This document shows, in pieces, positions 37,052 through 46,453 of a DNA stretch of 64,000 nucleotides. The position numbers and the translations under genes were made by a program. Under the pieces are notes generated by a model that saw nothing but the letters and a program-made list of their open reading frames with translations, had not been told where the DNA came from and did not search any database. Within the stretch, counting starts at the first letter, position 1, and each line of letters starts with the position of its first letter. The stretch is from contig NZ_AP021903.1 in the NCBI RefSeq assembly GCF_018326005.1, positions 682,001 through 746,000 on the forward strand, in the 5' to 3' direction. The DNA comes from Pseudomonas sp. Seg1 (lineage in GTDB: Bacteria > Pseudomonadota > Gammaproteobacteria > Pseudomonadales > Pseudomonadaceae).

Positions 37052-39127
37052 ATGACGCGCACTGGAAAAATCTTCAGCTGGACCTTCGCCACCCTTGTAT
37101 TGCTTTTGGCCGTGCTGGTGTTGGTCATCGTGTTCTTCGACTGGAACCGGATCAAACCGCCGCTCAACGCCAAAGTCTCGGAAGAGCTGCACCGACCGTT
37201 TGCCATCAACGGCAACCTCGCGGTGATCTGGCAGCGCGAGCCGGATGAGGGCGGCTGGCGTGCCTGGGTGCCGTGGCCGCATGTGGTCGCCGAGGATTTG
37301 AGCCTGGGCAATCCGGACTGGTCGAAAAAGCCGCAGATGGTCACGCTCAAGCGCGTCGAACTGCGCATTTCGCCGCTGGCGCTGTTGGCGCAACGGGTAG
37401 TGATTCCGCGGATCGATCTGACCGAACCCAACGCCGAGTTGCAGCGTCTGGCCGATGGCCGCGCGAACTGGACGTTCAAGTTCGACCCCAAGGATCCGAA
37501 TGCCGAACCGTCAAACTGGGTCGTCGATATCGGCGCGATCAAGTTCGACAAGGGCCACGTCACGCTTGATGACCAGACCCTCAAGACCAATCTGGATGTG
37601 CTGATCGATCCGCTGGGCAAGCCGATTCCATTCAGCGAAATCGTCGGTGACAAAGCAGCGAAAACCGCGCAGGAAAAGGGTGCTGCACCGCAGGACTATG
37701 CCTTCGCGGTGAAAGTAAAAGGTCAGTATCACGGTCAGAATCTCACTGGCCAGGGCAAGCTCGGCGGGCTGCTCGCCTTGCAGGACGCGAGCAAACCTTT
37801 CCCGCTACAGGCGCAGGCTAAGATTGGCGACACCAGTATCGAACTGGCCGGCACCCTGACTGATCCACTCAACCTCGGCGCTCTCGACCTGCGTCTGAAA
37901 CTGGCCGGCGCCAGCCTCGGCAATCTCTATCCTTTGACCGGCGTGACCCTGCCGGACACGCCGCCGTATGCCACCGACGGCCACTTGATTGCCAAACTGC
38001 ACGACGCTGGCGGTGCGAATTTCACCTATGAAAAATTCAACGGCAAGATCGGCGGCAGCGACATCCATGGCGACCTCAACTATGTCGCCAGTCAGCCACG
38101 GCCCAAACTCAGCGGGGCGCTGCTGTCCAATCAACTGCTGTTCGCCGACCTCGCGCCGCTGATTGGCGCCGACTCCAACGACAAGCAAAAGGCTCGCGGC
38201 GGCGAGAGCAAGCAACCGACGGACAAAGTGCTGCCAGTGGAGGAGTTCAAGACTGACCGCTGGCGCGCAATGGACGCCGACGTCGAGTTCACCGGCAAGC
38301 GCATCGTTCACAGTGAAAAGCTGCCCTTCACTGACCTCTATACCCACCTGAAACTCAATGATGGCGAGCTCAGCCTCGAACCGCTGCGCTTCGGCGTGGC
38401 CGGTGGCAATCTCGATGCGCAGATCCGCCTCAACGGTCGTACCGAGCCACTGGAAGGCCGCGCCAAACTGACCGCGCGCGGGTTCAAGCTCAAGCAGCTG
38501 TTCCCGACCTTCGAACCGATGAAAACCAGTTTCGGTGAGCTGAATGGCGACGCCGATATTACTGGTCGCGGTAATTCGGTGGCGAAGCTGCTGGGCGGGG
38601 CCAACGGCAATCTGAAGATGCTGATCAATGATGGCGCGATCAGCCGTGAACTGATGGAACTGGCCGGACTTAACGTCGGCAACTATGTGGTCGGCAAGAT
38701 CTTTGGCGACAAGGAAGTGAAGATCAACTGTGCGGCGGCTGACTTCGACATCAAGACCGGGCTAGCGACTACGCGGCTGTTCGTCTTCGATACCGAGAAC
38801 GCGATTATCTATATCGATGGCACGGCGAACATGGCCACCGAGCAACTCGATCTGACGGTGACGCCGGAATCCAAGGGATGGCGTTTGATCTCCTTGCGTT
38901 CGCCGTTGTACGTGCGTGGCAAGTTCATCAAACCGGATGCGGGGGTCAAGGCTGTGCCGTTGTTGCTGCGTGGGGCCGGGATGGTCGCGCTGGGGGTGAT
39001 TGCGGCACCCGCGGCAGGATTGCTGGCGCTGGTCGCACCGAGTGGTGGCGAACCGAATCAATGTGCGCCGTTGCTGGAACAGATGAAGGCGGGCAAGGCA
39101 CCAGTGACCGTCAAGCCAACGAAGTAA
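37052..39127 (+). CDS. AsmA family protein
   Basis: 691 residues from the ATG at 37052 with CAGGAG eight bases upstream; a TTG two codons earlier is less likely. One N-terminal membrane helix (WTFATLVLLLAVLVLVIVFF, about 10-30) is followed by DWNRIKPPLNAKVSEELHRP, the typical AsmA opening, a long beta-rich periplasmic region with the AsmA C-terminal part (LGGANGNLKMLINDGAISRE), and a hydrophobic C-terminus. AsmA-like proteins are thought to carry lipid between the membranes. Followed by a REP pair; no operon partner. Confidence 0.93.
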   Translation: MTRTGKIFSWTFATLVLLLAVLVLVIVFFDWNRIKPPLNAKVSEELHRPFAINGNLAVIWQREPDEGGWRAWVPWPHVVAEDLSLGNPDWSKKPQMVTLKRVELRISPLALLAQRVVIPRIDLTEPNAELQRLADGRANWTFKFDPKDPNAEPSNWVVDIGAIKFDKGHVTLDDQTLKTNLDVLIDPLGKPIPFSEIVGDKAAKTAQEKGAAPQDYAFAVKVKGQYHGQNLTGQGKLGGLLALQDASKPFPLQAQAKIGDTSIELAGTLTDPLNLGALDLRLKLAGASLGNLYPLTGVTLPDTPPYATDGHLIAKLHDAGGANFTYEKFNGKIGGSDIHGDLNYVASQPRPKLSGALLSNQLLFADLAPLIGADSNDKQKARGGESKQPTDKVLPVEEFKTDRWRAMDADVEFTGKRIVHSEKLPFTDLYTHLKLNDGELSLEPLRFGVAGGNLDAQIRLNGRTEPLEGRAKLTARGFKLKQLFPTFEPMKTSFGELNGDADITGRGNSVAKLLGGANGNLKMLINDGAISRELMELAGLNVGNYVVGKIFGDKEVKINCAAADFDIKTGLATTRLFVFDTENAIIYIDGTANMATEQLDLTVTPESKGWRLISLRSPLYVRGKFIKPDAGVKAVPLLLRGAGMVALGVIAAPAAGLLALVAPSGGEPNQCAPLLEQMKAGKAPVTVKPTK

Positions 39128-39164
39128 CGCTTCAGCCTGGTAACTCTTCAGCGCCTGTCAGGAC

Positions 39165-39232
39165 GCCATCGCGGGCAAGCCCGCTCCCACAGGTACAGCG
39201 CAATCCTGTGGGAGCGGGCTTGCCCGCGATGG
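39165..39232. repeat. REP pair, class A (GC-rich variant)
   Basis: GCCATCGCGGGCAAGCCCGC and its inverted partner with only about 12 bp between them, in the gap between convergent asmA-like and ferritin-like genes. Confidence 0.92.
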
Positions 39233-39245
39233 CAATGTCGAAGGT

Positions 39246-39776
39246 TTACAGGTCTTTCAGGATGTCGGCCATGTCATCGGCATGCTCTTCTTCCTGCGCG
39301 AGGATGTCTTCGAAGATGCGCCGAGTGGTCGGGTCCTTTTCGCCGATGTACTGAATGATCTCGCGGTAGCTGTCGATGGCGATCCGCTCGGCCACCAGGT
39401 CTTCGTAGACCATTTCCTTCAAGCTGTTCCCGGCCACATATTGCGCGTGGGACAGCTTCGACAGCAGGTCAGGGTTGAACTCCGGCTCGCCGCCCAATTG
39501 CACGATGCGTTCGGCCAGACGGTCGGCGTGTTGTGATTCCTGGATAGCATGTTCGAGAAACTCGTCGGCGGCCGTGCTGGCTTTCAGACCGCTGGCCATG
39601 AAGTAGTGACGTTTGTAGCGCAAGACGCAGACCAGTTCAGTGGCCAGCGATTCATTGAGCAAACGCAGCACCTCTTCACGGTTGGCGCTGTAGCTCTCGG
39701 TCACCGCGCCGTTTTCCACGTGTTGCCGTGCGCGCTCGCGCAGGGTTTGAACATCAGACAAATGCAGGTCGCTCAT
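39246..39776 (-). CDS. Ferritin-like protein (bacterioferritin/DPS-like)
   Basis: 176 residues, a four-helix bundle of the ferritin-like superfamily. Metal-ligand helices are LNESLATELVCVLRYKRHYF, FLEHAIQESQHADRLAERI, EMVYEDLVAERIAIDSYREI and ILAQEEEHADDM with paired Glu/His ligands (ExxH). It probably binds and oxidises iron. It is similar to a P. aeruginosa gene labelled probable bacterioferritin in this genome neighbourhood. GGAG precedes the ATG. Monocistronic. Confidence 0.88.
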   Translation of the reverse strand: MSDLHLSDVQTLRERARQHVENGAVTESYSANREEVLRLLNESLATELVCVLRYKRHYFMASGLKASTAADEFLEHAIQESQHADRLAERIVQLGGEPEFNPDLLSKLSHAQYVAGNSLKEMVYEDLVAERIAIDSYREIIQYIGEKDPTTRRIFEDILAQEEEHADDMADILKDL

Positions 39777-39867
39777 TTCAGTCTCCTGGAGGCTAATCCG
39801 ATTGGCGTCACGTTCTACGGACGTAATCGCCTACCCAGGTTGTGAGTCATGCGCGCGGCAAAAAGTT

Positions 39868-40785
39868 TTATGCAATTTGTTGCGGTCTCGGCGTCAGCCC
39901 TGACAAAACCGCCTCCTCCTGCAACCACGCAAAAAAAGCGCGTACCGGCGGATGCCGCTCCCGCCCCGGCACACACAACGCGCTATAGCCCGCGCCATCG
40001 ACCTGAACATCACCTTTGTAAGGCACCAGCAAACCACTGGCGACGCTCTCCGACAGCAGAATATTGCTCGCCAACACCAGCCCCTGCCCGGCAATCGCCG
40101 CTTGCAGCGCGTAGTGTTCCTCATCGTATTCACGAACCGCCGGATGCTGGTGCAGCCAGTTCTCGCCGGACTTCGCGCACCAGGGTTCCCAGCCATGGGC
40201 GTACAGCTTCGAGTTGTGCCAGCGCACGCTGATCAGCGTCGGCGTGCGCCGAGCGGCCAGCGCCACTTGCTCCGGCGAGCCGTAGACGCCGAAGGATTCG
40301 TCGAACAGGCACAAGCCATACAGGTTCGGATAATCGTCGAGGCTATAGCGCAGCACCAGATCGACGCTGGCGTCCTGATGCAGATCGATGACTTCGCAGT
40401 GCGTATCCAGACGCACATTGATGGCCGGGTGTTTCGCATAAAAGCGGCCGAGGCGCGGCACCAGCCACAGCGCGGCGAACGCGGCGGTGGTCGACAGCGT
40501 CAGGCTGCTGGCGCTGCGTTGCGGGCGCAGGGTGTCGACGCTTTGCGCCACTTCGAGAAAGGCGCCGTGCAGGCTGCGGAACAGGCGTTCGCCACCTTCG
40601 GTCAGGCGCACCTGGCGCGGCATACGTTCGAACAGAGCGACGCCGAGCCAGTCCTCCAACGCACGGATCTGATGGGAAATCGCTGTCGGCGTCACCGCCA
40701 GTTCTTCGGCGGCAGCCTTGAAGCTCAGCAGACGCGAGGCGGATTCGAACGCGCGCAGGGCGGTCAGCGGCAACGAGGCGAACAT
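39868..40785 (-). CDS. LysR-type regulator
   Basis: 305 residues from the ATG at 40785, which has GGAG six bases upstream; a second ATG four codons earlier lacks one. Helix-turn-helix at about 20-40 (SFKAAAEELAVTPTAISHQI), GcvA-like ligand domain from about 90 (LTLSTTAAFAALWLVPRLGR). It is divergent from the azoreductase/SMR pair over 120 bp and so probably regulates it. The ligand is unknown. Confidence 0.9.
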   Translation of the reverse strand: MFASLPLTALRAFESASRLLSFKAAAEELAVTPTAISHQIRALEDWLGVALFERMPRQVRLTEGGERLFRSLHGAFLEVAQSVDTLRPQRSASSLTLSTTAAFAALWLVPRLGRFYAKHPAINVRLDTHCEVIDLHQDASVDLVLRYSLDDYPNLYGLCLFDESFGVYGSPEQVALAARRTPTLISVRWHNSKLYAHGWEPWCAKSGENWLHQHPAVREYDEEHYALQAAIAGQGLVLASNILLSESVASGLLVPYKGDVQVDGAGYSALCVPGRERHPPVRAFFAWLQEEAVLSGLTPRPQQIA

Positions 40786-40905
40786 TGAACACTCCATGGA
40801 TGAAATGGATTCATCCCGACTGATTTTTGCTCATTTGAGACGTATGCAAGTGCGCTGCAATCTGCAGCCACACAGCAACCAAAGTCTAGTCCCAAGGAGT
40901 TTCAG

Positions 40906-41544
40906 ATGAGCAAGATTCTTGTGATCCATGCCAGTCCTCGCGGGGAACGTTCGCACTCGCGACGTCTGGCGGAAGGTTTTCTCGGTGCCTGGCAATTGCG
41001 TCATCCGCAGTCGCAGGTGACCCGACGCGAAGTCGGCCGCGCACTGATTCCAGCGGTCAACGAAGCCTTCGTTGCGGCGGCGTTTTATCCACAGCCTGAG
41101 GCGCGGCCGCTGTCGATGCAGGCCGATCTGGCGCTGAGTGATCAACTGGTCGGCGAATTGCTCGATCACGACCTGCTGCTGATTTCCACGCCGATGTACA
41201 ACTTCAGCGTGCCCAGTGGCCTCAAGGCCTGGGTCGATCAGATCGTGCGGCTGGGCCTGACCTTCGATCACACGCTGGACAACGGTGTCGCTCAGTACAC
41301 GCCGCTGTTGCAGGGCAAGAAAGCCTTGATCGTCACCAGTCGTGGCGGTTTCGGTTTCGGCCCGGGCGGCGAGCTGGAGGCGCTCAACCATGCCGATCCA
41401 TGGTTGCGCACCGCCCTGGGTTTCGTCGGCATCAACGACGTCATCGTAGTCGCCGCCGAGGGTGAAGAGTCTGCCGAGCGCACCTTCGCGGTGTCGGTGG
41501 CCGAGGCCGAGCAGCGCTTGCTCGACCTGGCCCGGGAGTTCTAG
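40906..41544 (+). CDS. azoR: FMN-dependent NADH-azoreductase
   Basis: 212 residues of the flavodoxin-like AzoR/AcpD family. FMN contacts: [16 protein letters not shown] at the N-terminus, [20 protein letters not shown] and [12 protein letters not shown]. It reduces azo compounds and quinones with NADH. AAGGAG lies before the ATG. The next gene begins immediately after its stop codon, so the two are an operon under the divergent LysR regulator. Confidence 0.92.
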   Translation: MSKILVIHASPRGERSHSRRLAEGFLGAWQLRHPQSQVTRREVGRALIPAVNEAFVAAAFYPQPEARPLSMQADLALSDQLVGELLDHDLLLISTPMYNFSVPSGLKAWVDQIVRLGLTFDHTLDNGVAQYTPLLQGKKALIVTSRGGFGFGPGGELEALNHADPWLRTALGFVGINDVIVVAAEGEESAERTFAVSVAEAEQRLLDLAREF

Positions 41545-41850
41545 GTGGCCTGGTTGTTCCTGCTGATCGCGGCGGGGTTTGAGGTGACTTTTGCGATGGG
41601 CATGAAGTACGCCGAAGGCTTCACTCGGCTGTGGCCTTCGTTGACCACGGTGATCGCGGCGGTCGGCGGGATCGGGTTCCTGACCCTGGCCATGCGTGAT
41701 TTGCCAGTGAGCATCGCCTATCCGATCTGGACCGCCATCGGTTCGTTGGGCACGGTGTTTCTCGGCTTTGTCCTGCTCGGCGAGAGCCTGACGCTGGTCA
41801 AACTGCTGTCGGTCGGCCTGATTGTGGCGGGAGTGGTGGGGCTGAAGTAG
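41545..41850 (+). CDS. Small multidrug resistance pump, SugE/Gdx-like
   Basis: 101 residues with four membrane helices. It starts at a GTG directly after the azoR stop, using CGGGAG inside azoR as ribosome site. Glu13 (AAGFEVTFA) is the proton/substrate-coupling residue of the SMR family; GMKYAEGFTRLWPS resembles the SugE/Gdx subgroup, which exports guanidinium or quaternary ammonium. Which of these it carries cannot be decided here. The direct coupling to a quinone/azo reductase suggests a role in handling toxic aromatic or cationic compounds. Confidence 0.88.
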   Translation: MAWLFLLIAAGFEVTFAMGMKYAEGFTRLWPSLTTVIAAVGGIGFLTLAMRDLPVSIAYPIWTAIGSLGTVFLGFVLLGESLTLVKLLSVGLIVAGVVGLK

Positions 41851-41941
41851 GCTGCTCATCGAGTTGTCATCATCAGCAAGGATGCTTGGCGGGCGTTTTG
41901 CACGCCTTGCAGCCACTCACTGATCACAAGGATGTCCGCCC

Positions 41942-42820
41942 ATGTCGACGCGTTATCCACTGGTGCTGGTGCCGGGCATGCTCGGGTTTATCCGGCTGAT
42001 CATTTATCCGTACTGGTACGGGATCATCAAGGCGTTGCGCCGGGGTGGGGCGACGGTGATTGCCGTGCAGGTCTCGCCGCTGAATTCGACCGAGGTGCGC
42101 GGCGAGCAATTGCTGGCGCGGATCGATGAAATCCTGCGCGAAACCGGCGCCGCGAAGGTCAATCTGTTTGGTCACAGTCAGGGTTCTCTCACTGCCCGTT
42201 ACGCCGCCGCGAAACGCCCTGATCTAGTGGCCTCGGTGACTTCGGTGGCCGGGCCCAACCATGGTTCGGAACTGGCCGACTATCTGCAGAGACACTATCC
42301 GGCGGACACGGCCAAGGGGCGCATCCTTGAAGCACTGTTGCGCTTGGTCGGCTGGCTGATGGCTTTACTGGAAACCGGATATCACGGGCCGAAACTGCCG
42401 GTGGATATCCACGCTTCGCACCAGTCGCTGACCACCGAGGGCGTGGCGCTGTTCAATCAGCGTTATCCACAGGGCTTGCCGCAAACGTGGGGCGGGCACG
42501 GGCCGGAGGAGGTCAACGGCGTGCGGTATTACTCATGGTCGGGGACGTTGCAGCCGGGCAAGACTGATCGCGGCGGCAACTTGTTTGACGGGACCAATCG
42601 CAGCTGTCGTTTGTTCGCGAAAACCTTTGTGCGGGAAACGGGGCAGTGTGACGGGATGGTCGGGCGTTACAGCTCGCATCTTGGGACGGTGATTGGCGAT
42701 GACTATCCGCTGGATCATTTCGACATCATCAATCAGTCGCTGGGATTGGTCGGCAAGGGCGCCGATCCGGTGCGGCTGTTTGTCGAGCATGCGGCGCGGC
42801 TCAAGGCTGCCGGGGTTTAG
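41942..42820 (+). CDS. Triacylglycerol lipase, family I type, without signal peptide
   Basis: 292 residues. Alpha/beta hydrolase with Ser79 (GHSQG), Asp237 (QCDGMVGR) and His259 (PLDHFD), in the same context as the P. aeruginosa lipase triad (the oxyanion strand PLVLVPGMLGF is also present). Unlike LipA/LipC it has no signal peptide and no foldase gene beside it, which is the pattern of the P. fragi-type enzyme. It should hydrolyse acylglycerols or esters; whether it leaves the cell is open. Confidence 0.88.
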   Translation: MSTRYPLVLVPGMLGFIRLIIYPYWYGIIKALRRGGATVIAVQVSPLNSTEVRGEQLLARIDEILRETGAAKVNLFGHSQGSLTARYAAAKRPDLVASVTSVAGPNHGSELADYLQRHYPADTAKGRILEALLRLVGWLMALLETGYHGPKLPVDIHASHQSLTTEGVALFNQRYPQGLPQTWGGHGPEEVNGVRYYSWSGTLQPGKTDRGGNLFDGTNRSCRLFAKTFVRETGQCDGMVGRYSSHLGTVIGDDYPLDHFDIINQSLGLVGKGADPVRLFVEHAARLKAAGV

Positions 42821-42840
42821 CAGGCACACCGGGTTATCGT

Positions 42841-42933
42841 TCATCGCTGGCAAGCCAGCTCCCACATTGATTTGGGCGTTCACAAAATTTGTGTTCGACC
42901 CCAACCCTGTGGGAGCTGGCTTGCCAGCGATGA
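42841..42933. repeat. REP pair, class A
   Basis: TCATCGCTGGCAAGCCAGCT and inverted TGTGGGAGCTGGCTTGCCAG around about 40 bp, between the convergent lipase and EamA genes. Confidence 0.92.
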
Positions 42934-42940
42934 GGCCTGA

Positions 42941-43828
42941 TCAGGCAACGCTGAGTTTTCGTCCCAACACGGTGGTCCAGCGCTCGGAAAGAATCACCCC
43001 GCCCAAGGTCAGCAAGCCACCGACCAAGTGATACATCGCCAGTTGTTCTTTAAGCACCACCGCCGCAATCAGCGCCGTGATCAACGGCAGCAAGTTAAAG
43101 AACAGCGTCGTGCGGCTCGGCCCCAGACGCTGCACAGCCTGCATCCACGCCAGCGGTGCCACCATCGAAGCCAACAGGCACGCGTACAGCACCAGCGGAA
43201 TGTTCTGCAGCGTCAGTCCGGTTTTCGGTGAAGTGGCGTACAGCGGAAACAACACCACAATCGCCACCAGCACCTGCAAATACAGCAACACCAGCGGTGG
43301 CAGACGCAGCTGCCATTTTTTCAGCAAGGTGCTGTAGATCGCGTAGGCCAGGGTCGCGATCAGCATCATCGCGTCACCCATATTCACCCCGTGCTGCAAC
43401 AACGCACTGAGACTGCCGGACGACACCACCACCAGCACGCCGGCAAACGACAGCACCGCGCCAAACAACGCGCCCGCTGTCAGGCGCTGACCGAGGCTGA
43501 TGATCGCCATGGCCAGCGACATCAACGGCATCAGCGAGAGGATGATGCCCATGTTGGTCGCAGTGGTCAGGGTCGCAGCGAAGTAGGCGAGGCTTTGATA
43601 CACCGCCATGCCGAGTACGCCGAGGATGAAAATCTTGCCAAGGTTCGGGCGAATCTGCGGCCAGTGCGCGATAACCGCTTTAAGCATGAAGGGCGTGAAT
43701 AGCAGGCCGGCGAGCAGCCAGCGGTAGAAACCGATCTCGGCCGGGAAAATCGCCCCGACCGCGAGTTTGTTGATCACGGTATTGCCGGCCCAGATAAAGA
43801 TCGCCAGCAGAGGAAACGCGTATTGCAT
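42941..43828 (-). CDS. EamA/DMT family transporter
   Basis: 295 residues from the ATG at 43828 (MQYAFPLLAIFIWAGNTVIN); the upstream in-frame extension overlaps the divergent AraC promoter. Ten membrane helices in two EamA repeats (about 5-140 and 150-290), with the pattern IFIWAGNTVINKL at the start and MAPLAWMQAVQRLGPSRTT-like sequence in the second repeat. Likely exporter of small metabolites. It is divergent from an AraC-type gene over about 97 bp. Confidence 0.9.
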   Translation of the reverse strand: MQYAFPLLAIFIWAGNTVINKLAVGAIFPAEIGFYRWLLAGLLFTPFMLKAVIAHWPQIRPNLGKIFILGVLGMAVYQSLAYFAATLTTATNMGIILSLMPLMSLAMAIISLGQRLTAGALFGAVLSFAGVLVVVSSGSLSALLQHGVNMGDAMMLIATLAYAIYSTLLKKWQLRLPPLVLLYLQVLVAIVVLFPLYATSPKTGLTLQNIPLVLYACLLASMVAPLAWMQAVQRLGPSRTTLFFNLLPLITALIAAVVLKEQLAMYHLVGGLLTLGGVILSERWTTVLGRKLSVA

Positions 43829-43925
43829 GAGTTTGAAACCAGTACGTTGATGAAGCGTGATTATCCCTTGTCTGGATGCAGGCCTATACTTCGAACCGGA
43901 CAACCTGCCTCTGAAACCGGACAGC

Positions 43926-44720
43926 ATGAACAGTAAACACATCGATCTGCTGGATTTCAGCGAACTGCCGTCGACGGTGTACTTCCGTTACGCCGATTTC
44001 AACGCCCACGAATTCGCCGCGCCGCATCGCCATCCGTGGGGCACGCTGGAATACGCCGCTCACGGCGTGCTGCACATGGACGTCGACGGCAGCCGCTTCA
44101 TGTCGCCGCCGCAATACGCGGTGTGGGTGCCGCCCCAGGTCGAGCACAGTTTCTATAGCCATCAACCGGTCAACTATCGGGCGGTGTGTCTTGATCCCAA
44201 GGTCTGTGCCGAATTGCCCCAACGTGCCTGCACCCTGGCGATCAGCGACATCCTCAAGGCGATTCTCAAGGACTTCGCCGCCCGTGACGTGAAGATTCCC
44301 GAACTCGACGCCGATCGGCGTCTGGCTCAAGTGTTGGTCGATCAACTGCAACAGGCCCCCGTGCATGAGTGCTATCTGCCCTATGCGAGCAGCCCCGGTC
44401 TGCTGACGATCCTCGAGACCTTGCGGGCCGAGCCTGGCAACAATCAGCCGCTGGCGCACTGGGCGATGCAGGTGCATGTCAGCGAGCGCACGCTGGCACG
44501 GCAATTCGTGCGTGAACTGGGGATGAGTTTTGGCGAGTGGCGCCAGCGTCTGCGTTATCTCGCCGCGATCGAAGCGCTGGAAACTTCCCGCAGCGTGCAG
44601 GAAATCGCTTTCGACCTTGGCTACAGCAGTGGCTCGGCGTTTATCGCCATGTTTGCCCGTCAGGCCGGATGCACGCCGGAGCAGTACCGCCGCAGCCACC
44701 TCGAAGGCAGGAAGATGTAA
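43926..44720 (+). CDS. AraC family regulator with cupin sensor domain
   Basis: 264 residues from the ATG at 43926. An N-terminal cupin-like domain (AAPHRHPWGTLEYAAHGVL, with PPQVEHSF) senses a ligand; the C-terminal AraC pair of helix-turn-helix motifs covers about 175-260 (VSERTLARQFVRELGMSFGE and EIAFDLGYSSGSAFIAMFAR). It is divergent from the EamA transporter gene and probably controls it. Confidence 0.9.
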   Translation: MNSKHIDLLDFSELPSTVYFRYADFNAHEFAAPHRHPWGTLEYAAHGVLHMDVDGSRFMSPPQYAVWVPPQVEHSFYSHQPVNYRAVCLDPKVCAELPQRACTLAISDILKAILKDFAARDVKIPELDADRRLAQVLVDQLQQAPVHECYLPYASSPGLLTILETLRAEPGNNQPLAHWAMQVHVSERTLARQFVRELGMSFGEWRQRLRYLAAIEALETSRSVQEIAFDLGYSSGSAFIAMFARQAGCTPEQYRRSHLEGRKM

Positions 44721-44783
44721 CAGGATTTGGCTACACTCCTGCAGAGGCCGCCTCCATCGATGCGGCGACAAGGAGAAAACTCC

Positions 44784-45089
44784 ATGAAGATGTTGCGTGT
44801 CCCTTTGTTGATGATTGGTTTGCTCCTGTGTTCCCAGGGTTTCGCCGCCACGGCGCAACAGAACAAGATGACCACCTGCAATGCTGATGCGACCGCCAAG
44901 AGCCTCAAGGGCGATGAGCGCAAAACCTTCATGAGCACCTGCCTGAAAGCGGCGCCAGCGGCCAACGACGCCAAGGTCCTGACCCCACAGCAGGAAAAGA
45001 TGAAAACCTGTAACGCCGATGCGAAAACCAAAGCCCTGACCGGCGATGCGCGCAAGACGTTCATGAGTGATTGCCTGAAGAAAAAATAA
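44784..45089 (+). CDS. PsiF repeat family protein
   Basis: 101 residues from the ATG at 44784 with AAGGAG before it; signal peptide MKMLRVPLLMIGLLLCSQGF then AATAQQ. Two PsiF repeats follow, each with C-N-A-D-A-x-x-K-x-L-x-G-D-x-R-K-x-F-M-S and a second cysteine (TCNADATAKSLKGDERKTF and TCNADAKTKALTGDARKTF). PsiF in E. coli is phosphate-starvation induced; its function is unknown. Periplasmic, monocistronic. Confidence 0.92.
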   Translation: MKMLRVPLLMIGLLLCSQGFAATAQQNKMTTCNADATAKSLKGDERKTFMSTCLKAAPAANDAKVLTPQQEKMKTCNADAKTKALTGDARKTFMSDCLKKK

Positions 45090-45120
45090 TCACTCTGGTC
45101 CTGTGGCGTCTGGGCTGGCC

Positions 45121-45215
45121 CCATCGCGGGCAAGCCCGCTCCCACAGGGTTTCGGTTGGGCCACAAAATTTTGTGTACGACCCTTAACCTGTGGGAGCTG
45201 GCTTGCCAGCGATGG
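45121..45215. repeat. REP pair, class A, mixed subtypes
   Basis: Left half is the GC-rich form (CCATCGCGGGCAAGCCCGCT), right half TGTGGGAGCTGGCTTGCCAG. It fills the gap between psiF-like and the AI-2E transporter gene. Confidence 0.9.
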
Positions 45216-45305
45216 GGCCCGTGGGGTTGGCCCGCATATTTCTAGTGCTCATCCCGGATCGCTGGCAGACTGCCAATCCTTTTACGCCGTTCGTTTTGAG
45301 GCTGT

Positions 45306-46319
45306 ATGCCAACGTTTTCTGAGCGTCATGTAGTGTTCTGGGTCAGTTGCATCATCATTTTCGGCGGTTTGCTGCTGGTGCTGCCGCTGCGCTTGTTGCC
45401 CAGTCTGTTGGCCGGGTTGCTGGTGTTCGAGCTGGTCAACATGCTCACCCCACAACTGCAACGCCTGATCGAAGGGCGTCGCGCGCGTTGGCTGGCGGTA
45501 GCGTTGCTGGGCACGCTGGTGGTCAGCGTGCTGGCGCTGATCTTTGCCGGGGCGATCAGTTTCCTTCTGCACGAGGCGGAAAATCCCGGGGCTTCGCTCG
45601 ACAAATTCATGGGCGTGGTCGATCGCGCACGCGGTCAGTTGCCGCCCTTCATTGACGCCTATCTGCCGGCCAGCGCCGCCGAATTTCGCGTCGCGATTGG
45701 CGAATGGGCGAGCAAGCACTTGGCCGACCTGCAACTGGTGGGCAAGGACGCGGCGCACATGTTCGTGACGTTGCTGATCGGTATGGTGCTCGGCGCGATC
45801 ATCGCGTTGCAGCGGGTGCCGGACGTCACCAAGCGTAAACCGCTGGCCGCTGCGCTGTTCGACCGTCTGCACCTGCTGGTGCAAGCATTTCGCAATATTG
45901 TTTTCGCGCAAATCAAGATCTCCCTGCTCAATACCGTTTTCACCGGGATCTTCCTCGCGGTGATCCTGCCGATGTTCGGCATCAAGCTGCCGCTGACCAA
46001 GACCCTGATCGTGCTGACCTTCCTGCTGGGTCTGTTGCCGGTGATCGGCAACCTGATGTCGAACACGCTGATCACCATCGTCGGCCTGTCGCTGTCGATC
46101 TGGGTGGCGCTTGCCGCACTGGGCTATCTGATTTTTATCCACAAGCTCGAATACTTCCTCAACGCCCGCATTGTCGGCGGGCAGATCAGTGCCAAGTCGT
46201 GGGAGTTGCTGCTGGCGATGCTGGTATTCGAGGCCGCGTTCGGCCTGCCGGGGGTGGTGGCGGGACCGATTTATTACGCGTATCTGAAGAGTGAGTTGAA
46301 GCTGGGCGGGATGGTTTGA
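45306..46319 (+). CDS. AI-2E family transporter
   Basis: 337 residues with about seven to eight membrane helices; two at the N-terminus (CIIIFGGLLLVLPLRLLPSL), a soluble middle, and the conserved core LPLTKTLIVLTFLLGLLPVI and SWELLLAMLVFEAAFGLPGV. Members export small molecules or, in some bacteria, act as Na+/H+ antiporters; AI-2 export is only one example. No neighbour gives further hint. Confidence 0.87.
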   Translation: MPTFSERHVVFWVSCIIIFGGLLLVLPLRLLPSLLAGLLVFELVNMLTPQLQRLIEGRRARWLAVALLGTLVVSVLALIFAGAISFLLHEAENPGASLDKFMGVVDRARGQLPPFIDAYLPASAAEFRVAIGEWASKHLADLQLVGKDAAHMFVTLLIGMVLGAIIALQRVPDVTKRKPLAAALFDRLHLLVQAFRNIVFAQIKISLLNTVFTGIFLAVILPMFGIKLPLTKTLIVLTFLLGLLPVIGNLMSNTLITIVGLSLSIWVALAALGYLIFIHKLEYFLNARIVGGQISAKSWELLLAMLVFEAAFGLPGVVAGPIYYAYLKSELKLGGMV

Positions 46320-46349
46320 ACCGGTAGAGCTGTGTTGTCTGAACTGATG

Positions 46350-46436
46350 CTATCGCTGGCAAGCCAGCTCCCACAGGTTATGCGCCGCTTTTGAGTGCAG
46401 TATCAATTCTGTGGGAGCTGGCTTGCCAGCGATAGG
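46350..46436. repeat. REP pair, class A
   Basis: TATCGCTGGCAAGCCAGCTC and inverted GAGCTGGCTTGCCAGCGATA around about 35 bp, between convergent genes. Confidence 0.92.
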
Positions 46437-46453
46437 CGCAACGCGGTCTCGGA

